Below are positions 23,395 to 33,330 of a stretch of DNA of 41,243 nt, one piece after another. Within the stretch, counting starts at the first letter, position 1. The number at the start of each line of letters is the position of its first letter. The notes beneath the pieces are model-generated. The model was not told the DNA's origin. It saw only the letters and a list, made by a program, of their open reading frames with translations, and made no database searches. Origin of the DNA: an uncultured Hungatella sp. (GTDB lineage Bacteria > Bacillota > Clostridia > Lachnospirales > Lachnospiraceae); the NCBI GenBank assembly GCA_947066955.1, contig CAMTAF010000021.1:1-41243 (forward strand). The letters run 5' to 3'. A program made the translations under genes and the position numbers.

Positions 23395-24744
23395 ATGGGA
23401 CAGAATCAGAAGAAGCTTATGATGGAACTTGTGGATGCCAGGGATTTCAGAAAATTGAAGGACTCTCTGGCTCAGATGCCGGAGGCGGATATCGCGGATT
23501 TTATGGAGGATCTTACAAGGGAGAAGACGGTGGTGGTGTTCCGGATGCTTCCCAAGGATACAGCCACGGACGTGTTCGCTTTTCTCCCTGCAGAAAAGCA
23601 GCAGGAGATTGTCAACAGCATCACGGACGCGGAGCTGCAGGCAGTGATCGAGGATCTGTTCGTGGACGATGCCGTGGATATGCTTGAGGAATTTCCGGCC
23701 AATGTGGTAAAGAGGGTGCTTAAGAACGCGAAGCCGGATACCAGAAAACTGATTAATCTGTTTCTGCAGTACCCGGAGAACAGCGCCGGAAGCATTATGA
23801 CCGCGGAGTACATGGCCCTGAGAAAGGACATGACCGTGGAGGAGGCATTTGCCTACATCCGAAAGCACGGGGTGGACAAGGAGACCATCTACACCTGCTA
23901 CGTCATGGACGGGAGGAGGACCTTGGAAGGCGTGGTGACGGTGAAGGATCTGCTGATGAACCCTTATGAGACCCGGCTTGAGGACATTATGGACCCTTAT
24001 GTGATCAAGGCCGTGACAACGGAGGATCAGGAGGAAGTGGCGGAGAAATTCACCAGATACGACCTTTTGAGCCTTCCCGTGGTGGACGGGGAGGACCGGC
24101 TGGTGGGCATTGTCACGGTGGATGACATTGTGGATGTCATGGAGCAGGAGGCCACCGAGGATTTCGAGAAGATGGCTGCCATGATGCCCAGCGAAAAGCC
24201 CTATTTAAAGACCAGCGTGTTCATGCTGGCCAAGAACAGGATCCTGTGGCTTTTGATCCTGATGGTGAGCAGCATGGTCACGGGAGCGATCCTGGCCAGG
24301 TATGAGAACGCGTTCGCGGTGATCCCCCTTTTGGTGACCTTTATTCCCATGCTCACGGACACAGGAGGCAACGCGGGCAGCCAGAGCAGCACCCTGATCA
24401 TCAGAGGTATGGCCGTAGGAGAGATCATGCCAAAGGATATGGGAAAGGTGCTGTGGAAAGAATTGAGAGTGGGCCTGGTGGTGGGGGCGATCCTGGGGCT
24501 GGTCAACTATATCCAGCTGATCCTCCGGTTCCCCGGCAATGAAGCGATCTGCCTAACCGTGGTCTTAAGCCTCTTTGCCACGGTGATCCTGGCAAAGACC
24601 GTGGGCAGCGTTCTTCCCATGGCGGCTAAGCTGGCAAAGCTGGACCCGGCCATCATGGCGGCGCCTCTGATCACCACCATTGTGGACGCCTTCAGCCTGG
24701 TGATCTATTTTCAGATCGCCTGCTCCCTTTTGAACCTGGCATAA
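23395..24744 (+). CDS. mgtE: Magnesium transporter MgtE
   Basis: MgtE is a homodimeric Mg2+ channel gated by cytosolic Mg2+. At 449 residues it has the full architecture: an N-terminal superhelical MgtE_N domain (about 1-125), two CBS domains (about 130-250; VTVKDLLMNPYETRLEDIM; GIVTVDDIVDVMEQEA), a connecting helix, and five membrane helices from about 285. The conserved pore segment PMLTDTGGNAGSQSSTLIIR is intact. AAAGGAGAAAAA precedes the ATG. It lies behind an unusually long structured leader, consistent with riboregulation. Confidence 0.96.
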   Translation: MGQNQKKLMMELVDARDFRKLKDSLAQMPEADIADFMEDLTREKTVVVFRMLPKDTATDVFAFLPAEKQQEIVNSITDAELQAVIEDLFVDDAVDMLEEFPANVVKRVLKNAKPDTRKLINLFLQYPENSAGSIMTAEYMALRKDMTVEEAFAYIRKHGVDKETIYTCYVMDGRRTLEGVVTVKDLLMNPYETRLEDIMDPYVIKAVTTEDQEEVAEKFTRYDLLSLPVVDGEDRLVGIVTVDDIVDVMEQEATEDFEKMAAMMPSEKPYLKTSVFMLAKNRILWLLILMVSSMVTGAILARYENAFAVIPLLVTFIPMLTDTGGNAGSQSSTLIIRGMAVGEIMPKDMGKVLWKELRVGLVVGAILGLVNYIQLILRFPGNEAICLTVVLSLFATVILAKTVGSVLPMAAKLAKLDPAIMAAPLITTIVDAFSLVIYFQIACSLLNLA

Positions 24745-24751
24745 AATAAGA

Positions 24752-24780
24752 TTGTTTTTTCACATATTAAGGTTTATAAT
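24752..24780 (+). promoter_or_regulatory. Promoter of gltX
   Basis: TTGTTT (24752-24757), a 17-nt spacer and consensus TATAAT (24775-24780). Confidence 0.75.
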
Positions 24781-24816
24781 GTTCGGGTAATAAGTGTTCA
24801 CTGGAGGAGAATGATC

Positions 24817-26271
24817 ATGAATAAAGTGAGAACAAGATATGCCCCAAGTCCCACAGGAAGGATGCATGTAGGCAATCTGCGGACAGCCCTGTACGCCTAT
24901 CTGATCGCGAAACACGAGGGCGGCGATTTCCTTCTGCGCATCGAGGACACGGATCAGGAGCGTTTTGTAGAGGGGGCCACGGAGATCATCTACAGGACCC
25001 TGGAGAAGACCGGCCTCATCCACGATGAGGGACCGGACAAGGACGGCGGAGTGGGGCCTTATGTCCAGAGCCAGAGGCAGGCTGCCGGCATTTATCTGGA
25101 GTACGCCAAGAAGCTGGTGGAGAAGGGGGAGGCCTACTACTGCTTCTGTACCCAGGAGCGGCTGAACTCTCTGAAAAAGACGGTGAACGGCGAGGAGATC
25201 ATGACCTATGACAAGCACTGCCTCCATCTGACCCAGGAGGAGATCCAGGCAAACTTAGACGCGGGGATCCCCTATGTCATCCGCCAGAACAATCCCACAG
25301 AGGGGACAACCACCTTTCACGACGAGATCTACGGCGACATCACCGTGGACAATTCGGAGCTTGACGACATGGTGCTGATCAAGTCCGACGGCTACCCTAC
25401 CTACAATTTTGCCAATGTGGTGGACGACCATCTCATGGGCATCACCCATGTGGTCAGGGGCAATGAGTATCTCTCCTCCTCCCCCAAGTACAACCGTCTC
25501 TATGACGCTTTTGGCTGGGAGGTCCCGGTGTATGTCCACTGCCCGCTGATCACCAACGAGGAGCACAAGAAGCTGAGCAAGAGAAGCGGCCACTCTTCTT
25601 ATGAGGACTTAATCGAGCAGGGCTTTGTGTCCGAGGCAGTGGTCAATTATGTGGCCCTTCTGGGCTGGTCGCCGGAGGACAACAGGGAGATCTTCTCCCT
25701 TGAGGAGCTGGTGGAGGCTTTTGACTACCGCCACATGAGCAAATCGCCGGCAGTATTCGACGTGACCAAGCTGAGATGGATGAACGGCGAGTACTTAAAA
25801 GCCATGGATCCGGACAGATTCTACGAGATGGCAGAGCCCTACATCAGAAAGGTGATCAAAAAAGATCTGGACTTAAGAAAAATCGCGGCCATGGTAAAGA
25901 CCAGGATCGAGGTGTTCCCGGACATTGCGGACCACATTGATTTCTTTGAGTCCATGCCGGAATACGATCCCCAGATGTATGTCCACAAAAAGATGAAGAC
26001 CACCAGAGAGACGTCCCTTCAAGTCTTACAGGAGGTCCTGCCCCTTTTGGAGAAGCAGGAGGACTACTCCAACGACGCCCTCTATGAGACTCTGGCTAAG
26101 TACGTGTCAGACAAGGGGTGCAAGACAGGAACTGTGATGTGGCCGATCCGCACCGCGGTGTCCGGCAGGCAGATGACCCCGGCAGGGGCCACGGAGATCA
26201 TGGAGGTCCTGGGAAAGCAGGAGTCTCTTGAGAGGATCCGCAGAGGGATCCAGCTGTTAAATCAGATTTGA
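24817..26271 (+). CDS. gltX: Glutamyl-tRNA synthetase
   Basis: This class I aminoacyl-tRNA synthetase charges tRNA(Glu); non-discriminating versions also charge tRNA(Gln). It has the HIGH-type motif [17 protein letters not shown], the anticodon-side helical domain and the KMSKS-type motif [12 protein letters not shown] 24817 is chosen because GGAGG (24803-24807) lies 9 nt upstream; ATG 24811 would be only 3 nt away. Length is 484 residues, as usual. It is followed by a helicase gene after 32 nt. Confidence 0.96.
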   Translation: MNKVRTRYAPSPTGRMHVGNLRTALYAYLIAKHEGGDFLLRIEDTDQERFVEGATEIIYRTLEKTGLIHDEGPDKDGGVGPYVQSQRQAAGIYLEYAKKLVEKGEAYYCFCTQERLNSLKKTVNGEEIMTYDKHCLHLTQEEIQANLDAGIPYVIRQNNPTEGTTTFHDEIYGDITVDNSELDDMVLIKSDGYPTYNFANVVDDHLMGITHVVRGNEYLSSSPKYNRLYDAFGWEVPVYVHCPLITNEEHKKLSKRSGHSSYEDLIEQGFVSEAVVNYVALLGWSPEDNREIFSLEELVEAFDYRHMSKSPAVFDVTKLRWMNGEYLKAMDPDRFYEMAEPYIRKVIKKDLDLRKIAAMVKTRIEVFPDIADHIDFFESMPEYDPQMYVHKKMKTTRETSLQVLQEVLPLLEKQEDYSNDALYETLAKYVSDKGCKTGTVMWPIRTAVSGRQMTPAGATEIMEVLGKQESLERIRRGIQLLNQI

Positions 26272-26303
26272 CAATCAGGGCGGAAGGGGAGGAATGGGAA
26301 TCT

Positions 26304-28214
26304 ATGGCATTTAATCCTTCTCAGGAGGAGGCGGTGAACCATATTGACGGACCCATGATGGTTCTGGCGGGACCCGGTTCAGGCAAGACCACGGTGATCA
26401 CCCACAGGACCAGAAACCTGATTGAAAAGGGGATCGATCCGGGCAATATCCTGGTGATCACCTTTACCAGGGCTGCGGCCAGAGAGATGCAGGAGAGGTT
26501 TGCCGTTTTGATGGAGGGAAAGGGCACAAGGGTCAGTTTCGGCACCTTTCACTCCGTTTTTTTTACCATCTTGAAATACGCGTACCGGTATCAGGCCTCG
26601 GACATTGTCCGGGAAGACCAGAGGTACCGATTGATCCGTGAGCTGATTGAAGAGTGCGGGCTGGAGATCGAGGATGAACACGAGTTCGTGCCTGCTGTTC
26701 TGGGAGAGATTGGTTTTGTAAAAAGCGAGATGCTTTCACTGGATCACTATTATTCCCGGAATTGTTCCGAGGCGGTGTTTAAAAAGCTGTACAACGGCTA
26801 TGAGGAGCGGATGCGCCGGGCGGGCCTTCTGGATTTTGACGACATGCTGGTGATGTGCCATGAGCTGTTTGTCCAGAGGAAGGACATCCTGAAGGCATGG
26901 CAGGACAAGTTCCGCTATATTCTCATCGACGAGTTCCAGGATATCAACAAGGTTCAGTACGAGATTGTCAAGATGCTGGCCCTGCCCCGGAATAACCTGT
27001 TTATCGTGGGAGATGACGACCAGTCGGTGTACCGTTTCCGGGGGGCAAAGCCGGAGATCATGCTGGGGTTTACCAAGGATTACCCGGAAGCGAAAACCGT
27101 GCTTTTGGGAGTCAATTACCGCTCCACAAGGGAGATCGTGGACACAGCCTCAGCCCTGATCAGCTGCAACGGGAAAAGGTATGAGAAAAAGCTGACCGCC
27201 GCCAGGGGCGCGGGGAAGCCGGTGGTGACCTGCGTCAGCACGGACCCTCAGGAGGAGACCCTGAGGATTGTGGGGGAGATTCAGGATTACGTGAAGGCCG
27301 GCTATGCTCTGGAGGACATAGCGGTTCTGTACAGGACCAATTTAAATCCCAGGCTGATGATCGAAAAGCTGATGGAGTACAACATTCCCTTTACCATGAA
27401 AGATTCCCTGCCCAATCTCTATGAGCACTGGATATCTCAGAACGTGCTGGCCTATATCCGGGCAGCCGGAGGGGATTTAAAGAGGGGCAATATCCTTCAG
27501 ATCATAAACCGCCCCAACCGCTACGTCAGCCGGGATGCCCTGGAGGACCCCGTGGTCTCATGGAACAAGGTGAAGGCTTTTTACCAGGACAAAGACTGGA
27601 TGGTGGAGAGGATTGAGCGGCTGGAGTACGACCTTCTGATGCTTAAGGATATGCCCCCTGTGGCCGCGGTTAACTATATCCGAAAGGCTGTGGGCTATGA
27701 CGATTACATAAAAGAGTACGCCCGGTTCAGGCGGATGAAGCCCGAGGAGCTTCTGGAGGTGCTGGACCAGCTTAAGGAGAGCGGCTCCGGCTTTAAGACC
27801 ATGGAGGAGTGGTTTGATCACATGGAGGAGTACAAAAAGCGCCTTCGGGAACAGGCTCAGGCCCAGAAGGCGGCTCCCCAGGGCGTATCTCTCATGACCA
27901 TGCACAGCTCAAAGGGGCTGGAATTTAAGATCGTGTACATCCTGGATGCCAACGAGGGCATCACGCCCCACAAAAAGGCGGTGCTTGACGCGGATATCGA
28001 GGAGGAGCGGCGGATGTTCTATGTGGCCATGACCAGGGCCAAGGAGCGGCTCCATGTGTGCTATGTCCGGGAACGGTACGGGAAAAAGCAGGACATGTCC
28101 CGGTTTATTGAGGAATATCTGGAAAAATCCCAGACAGCCGTTGGGGCAGGGGAAAGAGGCAGGGCAGACAGGAAGGAGAGCGCCGGTGGCGGAGACAGGA
28201 AAACTATCAGGTAA
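26304..28214 (+). CDS. UvrD/PcrA-like superfamily 1 DNA helicase
   Basis: This is an ATP-dependent 3'-5' DNA helicase of about 636 residues. It shows motif Q (FNPSQEEAVNH), Walker A (AGPGSGKTT), Ia (ITFTRAAAREM), Walker B (ILIDEFQDINK), motif III (VGDDDQSVYRFRGA), motif IV (NYRST), motif V (LMTMHSSKGLEFK) and motif VI (RRMFYVAMTRAKERL). It is about 100 residues shorter than PcrA, ending soon after motif VI, as in a second UvrD-like group in clostridia. GGGGAGG supports ATG 26304; an in-frame ATG at 26268 overlaps gltX. Its end overlaps the next gene by 29 nt. Confidence 0.92.
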   Translation: MAFNPSQEEAVNHIDGPMMVLAGPGSGKTTVITHRTRNLIEKGIDPGNILVITFTRAAAREMQERFAVLMEGKGTRVSFGTFHSVFFTILKYAYRYQASDIVREDQRYRLIRELIEECGLEIEDEHEFVPAVLGEIGFVKSEMLSLDHYYSRNCSEAVFKKLYNGYEERMRRAGLLDFDDMLVMCHELFVQRKDILKAWQDKFRYILIDEFQDINKVQYEIVKMLALPRNNLFIVGDDDQSVYRFRGAKPEIMLGFTKDYPEAKTVLLGVNYRSTREIVDTASALISCNGKRYEKKLTAARGAGKPVVTCVSTDPQEETLRIVGEIQDYVKAGYALEDIAVLYRTNLNPRLMIEKLMEYNIPFTMKDSLPNLYEHWISQNVLAYIRAAGGDLKRGNILQIINRPNRYVSRDALEDPVVSWNKVKAFYQDKDWMVERIERLEYDLLMLKDMPPVAAVNYIRKAVGYDDYIKEYARFRRMKPEELLEVLDQLKESGSGFKTMEEWFDHMEEYKKRLREQAQAQKAAPQGVSLMTMHSSKGLEFKIVYILDANEGITPHKKAVLDADIEEERRMFYVAMTRAKERLHVCYVRERYGKKQDMSRFIEEYLEKSQTAVGAGERGRADRKESAGGGDRKTIR

Positions 28215-28743
28215 GGCCTCCCGGGGCTGCATCCACATCTACTGCGGGGACGGAAAGGGGAAGACCACCGCTGCCCTGGGGCTGGCCCTAAGGGCAGCGG
28301 GAAGAGGGAAAAAGGTGGTCATCGCCCGTTTCCTGAAAAATGACGATTCCGGTGAGGTGCGGGCGCTCAAGGGCGTCCCGGGCATCCGGGTGATTCCCTG
28401 TGAGAAGGCTTTTGGTTTCTTCCGTTTCATGACAGAGGAGGAAAAGAAGGAGGCAGGGGAGTACTATGAGGCGCTGTTTTTCCGTGCCTGGGAGGAGGCA
28501 GCGGAAAGTGAGTGCCGGCTTTTGATCCTGGACGAGATTTTGGCGGCCTGCAATCACAGGCTGGTGTCGGAGAGGCAGCTGATCAGGCAGCTGGAGACAA
28601 AGCCTCCGGGCCTTGAGGTGGTGCTGACAGGGCGGGACCCGTGGGGAGAGCTTCTGGATCTGGCAGATTATGTGTCAGAGATCAAAAAGAGAAAGCACCC
28701 TTATGACCAGGGGCTGGAAGCCAGGGAGGGGATCGAATACTGA
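28186..28743 (+). CDS. Corrinoid adenosyltransferase family protein (BtuR/CobO-like) (GTG start)
   Basis: This is a P-loop protein of 185 residues similar to ATP:cob(I)alamin adenosyltransferases of the BtuR/CobO/CobP family, which form adenosylcobalamin. IHIYCGDGKGKTTAALG is the family's phosphate-binding motif. VVIARFLKNDDSGEV, LLILDEILAACNHRLVS and LEVVLTGRDPWGELLDLADYVSEI also match. GTG at 28186 with AAGGAG 7 nt upstream is chosen; the frame is open further upstream but only inside the helicase gene. No other cobalamin gene is nearby, so it may serve salvage or be a paralog with another role. Confidence 0.88.
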   Translation: MAETGKLSGKASRGCIHIYCGDGKGKTTAALGLALRAAGRGKKVVIARFLKNDDSGEVRALKGVPGIRVIPCEKAFGFFRFMTEEEKKEAGEYYEALFFRAWEEAAESECRLLILDEILAACNHRLVSERQLIRQLETKPPGLEVVLTGRDPWGELLDLADYVSEIKKRKHPYDQGLEAREGIEY

Positions 28744-28848
28744 TCGTGAATATTGGATCAGAAAGTCCTTGCGTTTTGGCGGTGGTTCTGATACAGTGGA
28801 GTTGAAAACCATAACCTATTTTTATAGCAAAAGAGAGGATCAAAGATC

Positions 28849-29175
28849 ATGGAAAATGACAATATGGAGCCCCAGGAGGAGATGACCGTCACCGTCAGCA
28901 TGGACGACGGCAGCGAGGTGGAATGCGTGGTTCTGACCATATTTGAGGCAGCGGGAAGGGATTATATCGCTCTTCTCCCCATGGACAGCGCCGAGGCGGA
29001 GGAAGGAGAGGTGTACCTGTACCGCTACTACGAGACAGAGGGCGAAGAGCCGTCTCTGGGGAACATTGAGGACGATGAGGAGTACGAGATCGTGGCGGAT
29101 GCCTTTGACGAGCTTTTGGATGCCCAGGAGTACGATGAGCTGGTGGGGGAAGACGATCTGGAAGAGTTGGAATAA
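28849..29175 (+). CDS. DUF1292 domain protein
   Basis: This is a small, very acidic cytoplasmic protein of 108 residues. The DUF1292 core is at about 10-70 (MTVTVSMDDGSEVECVVLTI, YIALLPMD, YLYRYYE). The tail is Asp/Glu-rich. The family (YrzB-like) is common in Firmicutes and has no established function. It has a ribosome site AGAGAGGATC upstream and ends at a bidirectional terminator. Confidence 0.88.
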   Translation: MENDNMEPQEEMTVTVSMDDGSEVECVVLTIFEAAGRDYIALLPMDSAEAEEGEVYLYRYYETEGEEPSLGNIEDDEEYEIVADAFDELLDAQEYDELVGEDDLEELE

Positions 29176-29186
29176 GATAGAGACAG

Positions 29187-29236
29187 AGCCGGAAGGCCCG
29201 CGATTTGCAGTGCAAAGGCAGGCCTTCCGGCTTTGT
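29187..29236. terminator. Bidirectional terminator
   Basis: A 12-bp perfect stem AGCCGGAAGGCC/GGCCTTCCGGCT (29187-29198/29221-29232) followed by TTTG lies between the convergent DUF1292 and CYTH genes. Confidence 0.75.
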
Positions 29237-29688
29237 CAGCCTTTTTTGAGAGCCAGGCGGCTGTTCTGGTATTCGCCGGAAAGAGTTACATCCCGTCCGA
29301 ACCAGTCCGGCGGCAGGAACACTTCCGCATCCTTTATTGTTTCAAATTCCACCTCCGCCAGAATCAGACCTTCATAATCCCCGGAAAAGACATCCAGTTC
29401 TATGGTGAGATCAGATCCCTCCATGGGAATCCGATATCTGCGCTTGGTCAGGGTGATTCCGTCGGCCTTGGCCAGGAGATGGACATAGGCCTCTCTGGTC
29501 AGGGGAAGATTATACTCCTCCCGGGCCAGAAGCCCTTTGGATTTGTAGGTGAGATAGTACCGCTCATCCTCCTTGCGGATCCGTACCACAGGGTCTGTGC
29601 ACAGGTAGGCCTGCTGGATCTGGCAGGAGGGGAAAGCCTCATAGCCGGCAGGGGGTGAGGGGATCAGGTATTTGCGTTCGATTTCCAT
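29236..29688 (-). CDS. CYTH domain protein
   Basis: This is a 150-residue CYTH-fold protein (triphosphate tunnel metalloenzyme superfamily). The N-terminal signature MEIERKYL contains the E-x-E-x-K motif. Alternating charged strand residues follow (VVRIRKEDERYYLTYKSKG; LTKRRYRI; DLTIELDVFSGDYEGLILAEVEFE), as expected for a tunnel lined by Glu and Lys/Arg. Likely activity is on a triphosphate such as inorganic triphosphate or ATP; the substrate is not deducible. ATG at 29688 follows AAAGGAG at 6 nt; the upstream in-frame ATG at 29706 would put the ribosome site inside the coding region. Confidence 0.9.
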   Translation of the reverse strand: MEIERKYLIPSPPAGYEAFPSCQIQQAYLCTDPVVRIRKEDERYYLTYKSKGLLAREEYNLPLTREAYVHLLAKADGITLTKRRYRIPMEGSDLTIELDVFSGDYEGLILAEVEFETIKDAEVFLPPDWFGRDVTLSGEYQNSRLALKKG

Positions 29689-29735
29689 AAATGGCTCCTT
29701 TTCCATGATTTGCGGGTTCTTTTGACCCTGGCATC

Positions 29736-29764
29736 ATCTTACCACGGGCGGGAACAGGATGCAA
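29736..29764 (-). promoter_or_regulatory. Promoter of the CYTH gene
   Basis: On the minus strand TTGCAT (29759-29764), a 17-nt spacer and TAAGAT (29736-29741). Confidence 0.5.
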
Positions 29765-29783
29765 GGAGGGGCGAAAGTGCTTC

Positions 29784-29812
29784 TTGTATTTCCAGAAAAC
29801 CTATGCTATAAT
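29784..29812 (+). promoter_or_regulatory. Promoter of tig
   Basis: TTGTAT (29784-29789), a 17-nt spacer and consensus TATAAT (29807-29812). Confidence 0.8.
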
Positions 29813-29880
29813 GCTAAATTGAAGTGTAGCGCCCAAGTTGAGCAGGCGATTCACATATCGATTAAGGAGGAACCTATAAC

Positions 29881-31167
29881 ATGAGTTTACAGGTAGAGAA
29901 TTTAGAGAAGAACATGGCAAAGCTTACCGTAGAAGTACCGTCTGAGCAATTTGAGGAAGCGATCAAGACCGCATATAATAAGAATAAAGGCCGTTTTTCC
30001 ATCCCGGGCTTCCGCAAGGGCAAAGCGCCTCTTGCCATGATAGAGAAGATGTATGGTTTAGAGGTATTTTATGAGGACGCGGTGAACATCGTGCTGGATG
30101 CCACCTACGGGGATGCCGCCGACGAGAGCAAATTGGAGATCGTGTCCAGACCGGAGATTGATCTGGTGCAGGTGGAGAAGGGCAAGCCCCTGATCTACAC
30201 CGCCACCGTGGCAGTGAAGCCGGAGGTGACCCTGGGCCAGTACAAAGGCGTGGAGGTAGAGAAAGCCACGGCGGAGGTAACCGACGAGGATGTGGAGAAG
30301 GAGCTTAAGAAGGTTCAGGATCAGAACTCCAGGCTTCTGACCGTGGAGGACAGACCGGTGGCGGATGGGGATCACACCATCATTGATTTCGACGGATTCG
30401 TGGACGGCGCCCGCTTTGAGGGCGGCAAGGCGGAGGACTATGCCCTGGTTATCGGTTCCCACGCGTTTATCGACACCTTCGAGGAGCAGCTGATCGGGAA
30501 GAATATCGGGGAAGAGTGTGAAGTCCATGTGACCTTCCCGGAGGGGTACCATGTAAGCGAACTGTCTGGAAAGCCTGCCGTGTTCAAGGTGACGGTGAAA
30601 GAGATCAAGGTGAAGGAGCTGCCGGAGCTCAATGACGAGTTCGCGGGAGAAGTTTCCGAATTTGACACATTAGATGAATATAAGGCAGATATCAGGGTGA
30701 AACTCTTAGAGACAAAAGAGAAGCAGGCTGCCGCGGAGAACGAGAACCGGGTGGTGGAGAAGGTTGTGGAGGGCGCTTCCATGGAGATTCCGGAGCCCAT
30801 GCTGGAGTATCAGATCCAGAACATGATCAACGACTATGCCCGCCGCATGCAGAGCCAGGGAATGTCTTTCAGCGAATACTTAAAGTACACGGGCATGACC
30901 GCCGACAGGCTTAAAGATCAGGCAAGGCCCCAGGCCGAGAAGACCATCCGCACCAGGCTGGTGCTGGAGGCCGTGGTGAAGGCGGAGAACATCGAGATCA
31001 CCGACGAGAAGATGGAAGAGGAGCTTCAGAAGATGGCCGGCACCTACAAGATGGAGCTGGATCAGGTGAAATCCTACATGGGAGAGCAGGGCCTTAAGCA
31101 GATGAGGGAAGATCTGGCAGTACAGGAAGCCGTTGATTTCCTTGTAGCGGAGGCTGTATTGGTATAA
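29881..31167 (+). CDS. tig: Trigger factor
   Basis: Trigger factor (428 residues) is the ribosome-bound chaperone and prolyl isomerase for nascent chains. The N-terminal ribosome-binding signature is GRFSIPGFRKGKAPLAMIEK. The FKBP-type domain (about 160-240) includes GDHTIIDFDGFVDGARFEGG and VTFPEGYHVSELSGKPAVF. The helical C-terminal substrate cradle follows. AAGGAGG lies upstream of the ATG. It leads the tig-clpP-clpX-lon-ysxC quality-control cluster typical of Firmicutes. Confidence 0.97.
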   Translation: MSLQVENLEKNMAKLTVEVPSEQFEEAIKTAYNKNKGRFSIPGFRKGKAPLAMIEKMYGLEVFYEDAVNIVLDATYGDAADESKLEIVSRPEIDLVQVEKGKPLIYTATVAVKPEVTLGQYKGVEVEKATAEVTDEDVEKELKKVQDQNSRLLTVEDRPVADGDHTIIDFDGFVDGARFEGGKAEDYALVIGSHAFIDTFEEQLIGKNIGEECEVHVTFPEGYHVSELSGKPAVFKVTVKEIKVKELPELNDEFAGEVSEFDTLDEYKADIRVKLLETKEKQAAAENENRVVEKVVEGASMEIPEPMLEYQIQNMINDYARRMQSQGMSFSEYLKYTGMTADRLKDQARPQAEKTIRTRLVLEAVVKAENIEITDEKMEEELQKMAGTYKMELDQVKSYMGEQGLKQMREDLAVQEAVDFLVAEAVLV

Positions 31168-31178
31168 AGCGGTTTTGG

Positions 31179-31213
31179 AGTTCTGGGTCCGGCGTCCGGG
31201 CTCAGAACTTATT
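31179..31213 (+). terminator. Hairpin between tig and clpP
   Basis: 31179-31192 pairs with 31196-31209 over 14 positions (two G-U pairs, 3-nt loop CGT), followed by TATTCG. The T-run is weak, so it may be a partial terminator or an mRNA-end stabiliser setting the tig:clpP ratio. Confidence 0.6.
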
Positions 31214-31242
31214 CGTGATGAATGAAGACTGGAGGAGTAGGG

Positions 31243-31824
31243 ATGAGTTTAGTACCATATGTGATTGAACAGACCAGCAGGGGAGAGCGCTCCTACGACA
31301 TCTATTCCCGGCTGTTAAAGGAGAGGATCATCTTTCTGGGAGAAGAAGTAAATGATGTGTCTGCAAGCCTGATTGTGGCCCAGCTTTTATTTCTGGAATC
31401 AGAAGATCCGGGAAAGGATATCAACCTGTACATCAACAGCCCCGGAGGTTCCGTGACCGCCGGTATGGCTATCTATGATACCATGAATTACATCAAGTGC
31501 GACGTGTCCACCGTGTGCATGGGCATAGCGGCCAGCATGGGGGCTTTCCTGCTGTCAGGAGGCGCCAAGGGAAAGCGCTACGCCCTGCCAAACGCCGAGG
31601 TTATGATCCATCAGCCTTCCGGCGGAGCCAGAGGCCAGGCCACGGAGATCCGGATCGCCGCGGAGAACATTTTGAAGACAAGGAAGAAGCTCAACGAGAT
31701 CCTGGCAGCCAACACAGGGCAGCCCATTGAGGTGATCGAGAGAGACACGGAACGAGACAACTACATGACTGCGGAGGAGGCCAAGGCTTACGGCCTTATT
31801 GACGCGATCTTGACAAAGCATTAG
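31243..31824 (+). CDS. clpP: ATP-dependent Clp protease proteolytic subunit
   Basis: ClpP is the tetradecameric serine peptidase that degrades substrates fed by ClpX or other AAA unfoldases. The catalytic triad is Ser98 ([11 protein letters not shown]), His123 (VMIHQPSGG) and Asp172 (DTERDNYM). ATG 31243 follows GGAGGAG at about 8 nt and gives the normal 193 residues starting [19 protein letters not shown]; the upstream in-frame ATG at 31222 would add seven residues. clpX follows after 69 nt. Confidence 0.97.
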   Translation: MSLVPYVIEQTSRGERSYDIYSRLLKERIIFLGEEVNDVSASLIVAQLLFLESEDPGKDINLYINSPGGSVTAGMAIYDTMNYIKCDVSTVCMGIAASMGAFLLSGGAKGKRYALPNAEVMIHQPSGGARGQATEIRIAAENILKTRKKLNEILAANTGQPIEVIERDTERDNYMTAEEAKAYGLIDAILTKH

Positions 31825-31893
31825 TCATTTACCGAAAGGCGGTGACGGATAGAGCCATTCATTATGGAGAAGAAGAAAAAGCGAGGTGGTAAG

Positions 31894-33195
31894 ATGCCGG
31901 GTAGAATGGAAGAGAAGATTCGCTGTTCTTTTTGTGGAAAGACCCAGGATCAGGTGCGCAAGCTGATCGCCGGGACCAACAATGTGTATATCTGTGACGA
32001 GTGCATAGAATTGTGCGGGGAGATTCTGGACGAGGAACTGGTAGATGAAGAGCCTGTGAGCGAGGAATTCGGCGAGATCAATCTGTTAAAGCCAAAGGAG
32101 ATCAAGACATTTCTCGACGAGTATGTGATCGGGCAGGACCAGGCAAAGAAGGTGTTGTCCGTAGCGGTATACAACCACTACAAGAGGATCACTACCAGAA
32201 AGAATATGGATGTGGATGTACAAAAGAGCAATATTTTGCTCCTTGGCCCTACGGGTTCCGGCAAGACGTATCTGGCTCAGACCATGGCAAAGATTCTCAA
32301 TGTGCCTTTCGCCATAGCCGACGCCACGGCCTTCACAGAGGCGGGGTATGTGGGCGAGGATGTGGAGAATATCCTCTTAAAGCTGATACAGGCTGCTGAC
32401 TATGACATCCACAAGGCAGAGTACGGCATCATCTATATTGATGAGATCGACAAGATCACCAAGAAGTCCGAGAACGTATCCATCACCAGGGATGTGTCCG
32501 GCGAAGGCGTGCAGCAGGCTCTCTTAAAGATCCTGGAGGGAACCGTGGCCAGCGTGCCTCCCCAGGGAGGAAGAAAGCATCCCCATCAGGAGCTCCTTCA
32601 GATCGACACCACCAATATTCTGTTTATCTGCGGCGGCGCCTTTGACGGTTTGGAGAAGATTATCGAAAACCGCACCAGCAAAGGTTCCATCGGCTTCAAC
32701 GCCGAGGTGGTGGATAAGAAGGCTTCCGATATCGACAAGCTGTTAAAGCAGGTGGAGCCTCAGGACTTAATCAAGTTCGGACTGATCCCGGAGTTTATCG
32801 GCCGCGTGCCGGTGACGGTGTCCCTGGAGCTCTTGTCGGAGGAGGCCCTTCTGCGGATCCTGAGAGAGCCCAAGAATGCCCTGGTAAAGCAGTATCAAAA
32901 GCTGTTTGAGATGGACGACGTGAAGCTGGAATTTAAGGAGGAGGCCCTCAGAGCCATGGCCAAGCTGGCTATGGAGCGGAAGACAGGGGCCAGGGGCCTG
33001 CGGTCCATTATGGAATCCACCATGATGGATCTGATGTACGAGGTGCCGTCGGACAATACCATCGGCATCTGCACCATTACCAAGGAAATGGTGGATAAGG
33101 AGGGACTCCCGGAGATCGTGTACCGGGATACAGCAGTGCCCAGGAAGAGCCTGGGACAGAGACTGAAGAAAGACCGGGCAGGAGAGATCGCGTGA
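31894..33195 (+). CDS. clpX: Clp protease ATP-binding subunit ClpX
   Basis: ClpX is the hexameric AAA+ unfoldase that recognises and threads proteins into ClpP. The N-terminal zinc-binding domain has CSFCGK and CDECIELC. Walker A is [14 protein letters not shown] and Walker B is [10 protein letters not shown]. The pore and sensor regions are typical ([27 protein letters not shown]). ATG 31894 follows GAGGTGG; an in-frame ATG at 31864 has no close ribosome site. At 433 residues it has the normal length. Confidence 0.97.
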   Translation: MPGRMEEKIRCSFCGKTQDQVRKLIAGTNNVYICDECIELCGEILDEELVDEEPVSEEFGEINLLKPKEIKTFLDEYVIGQDQAKKVLSVAVYNHYKRITTRKNMDVDVQKSNILLLGPTGSGKTYLAQTMAKILNVPFAIADATAFTEAGYVGEDVENILLKLIQAADYDIHKAEYGIIYIDEIDKITKKSENVSITRDVSGEGVQQALLKILEGTVASVPPQGGRKHPHQELLQIDTTNILFICGGAFDGLEKIIENRTSKGSIGFNAEVVDKKASDIDKLLKQVEPQDLIKFGLIPEFIGRVPVTVSLELLSEEALLRILREPKNALVKQYQKLFEMDDVKLEFKEEALRAMAKLAMERKTGARGLRSIMESTMMDLMYEVPSDNTIGICTITKEMVDKEGLPEIVYRDTAVPRKSLGQRLKKDRAGEIA

Positions 33196-33214
33196 CCGGA
33201 AGCAGCTGAAACGG

Positions 33215-33243
33215 AATGGGAGCTTTGGGCTCCCATTTTTTTC
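33215..33243 (+). terminator. Terminator after clpX
   Basis: AATGGGAGC (33215-33223) pairs with GCTCCCATT (33229-33237), followed by a strong T-run. Confidence 0.9.
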
Positions 33244-33330
33244 AAAGCATCCAAGGGACCGGGGGAAATGGTTCGCCGGAAGCGGTGAAGAGACTGCACG
33301 GTCAAAAGATACAGAAAAGAGGGAACAGAG

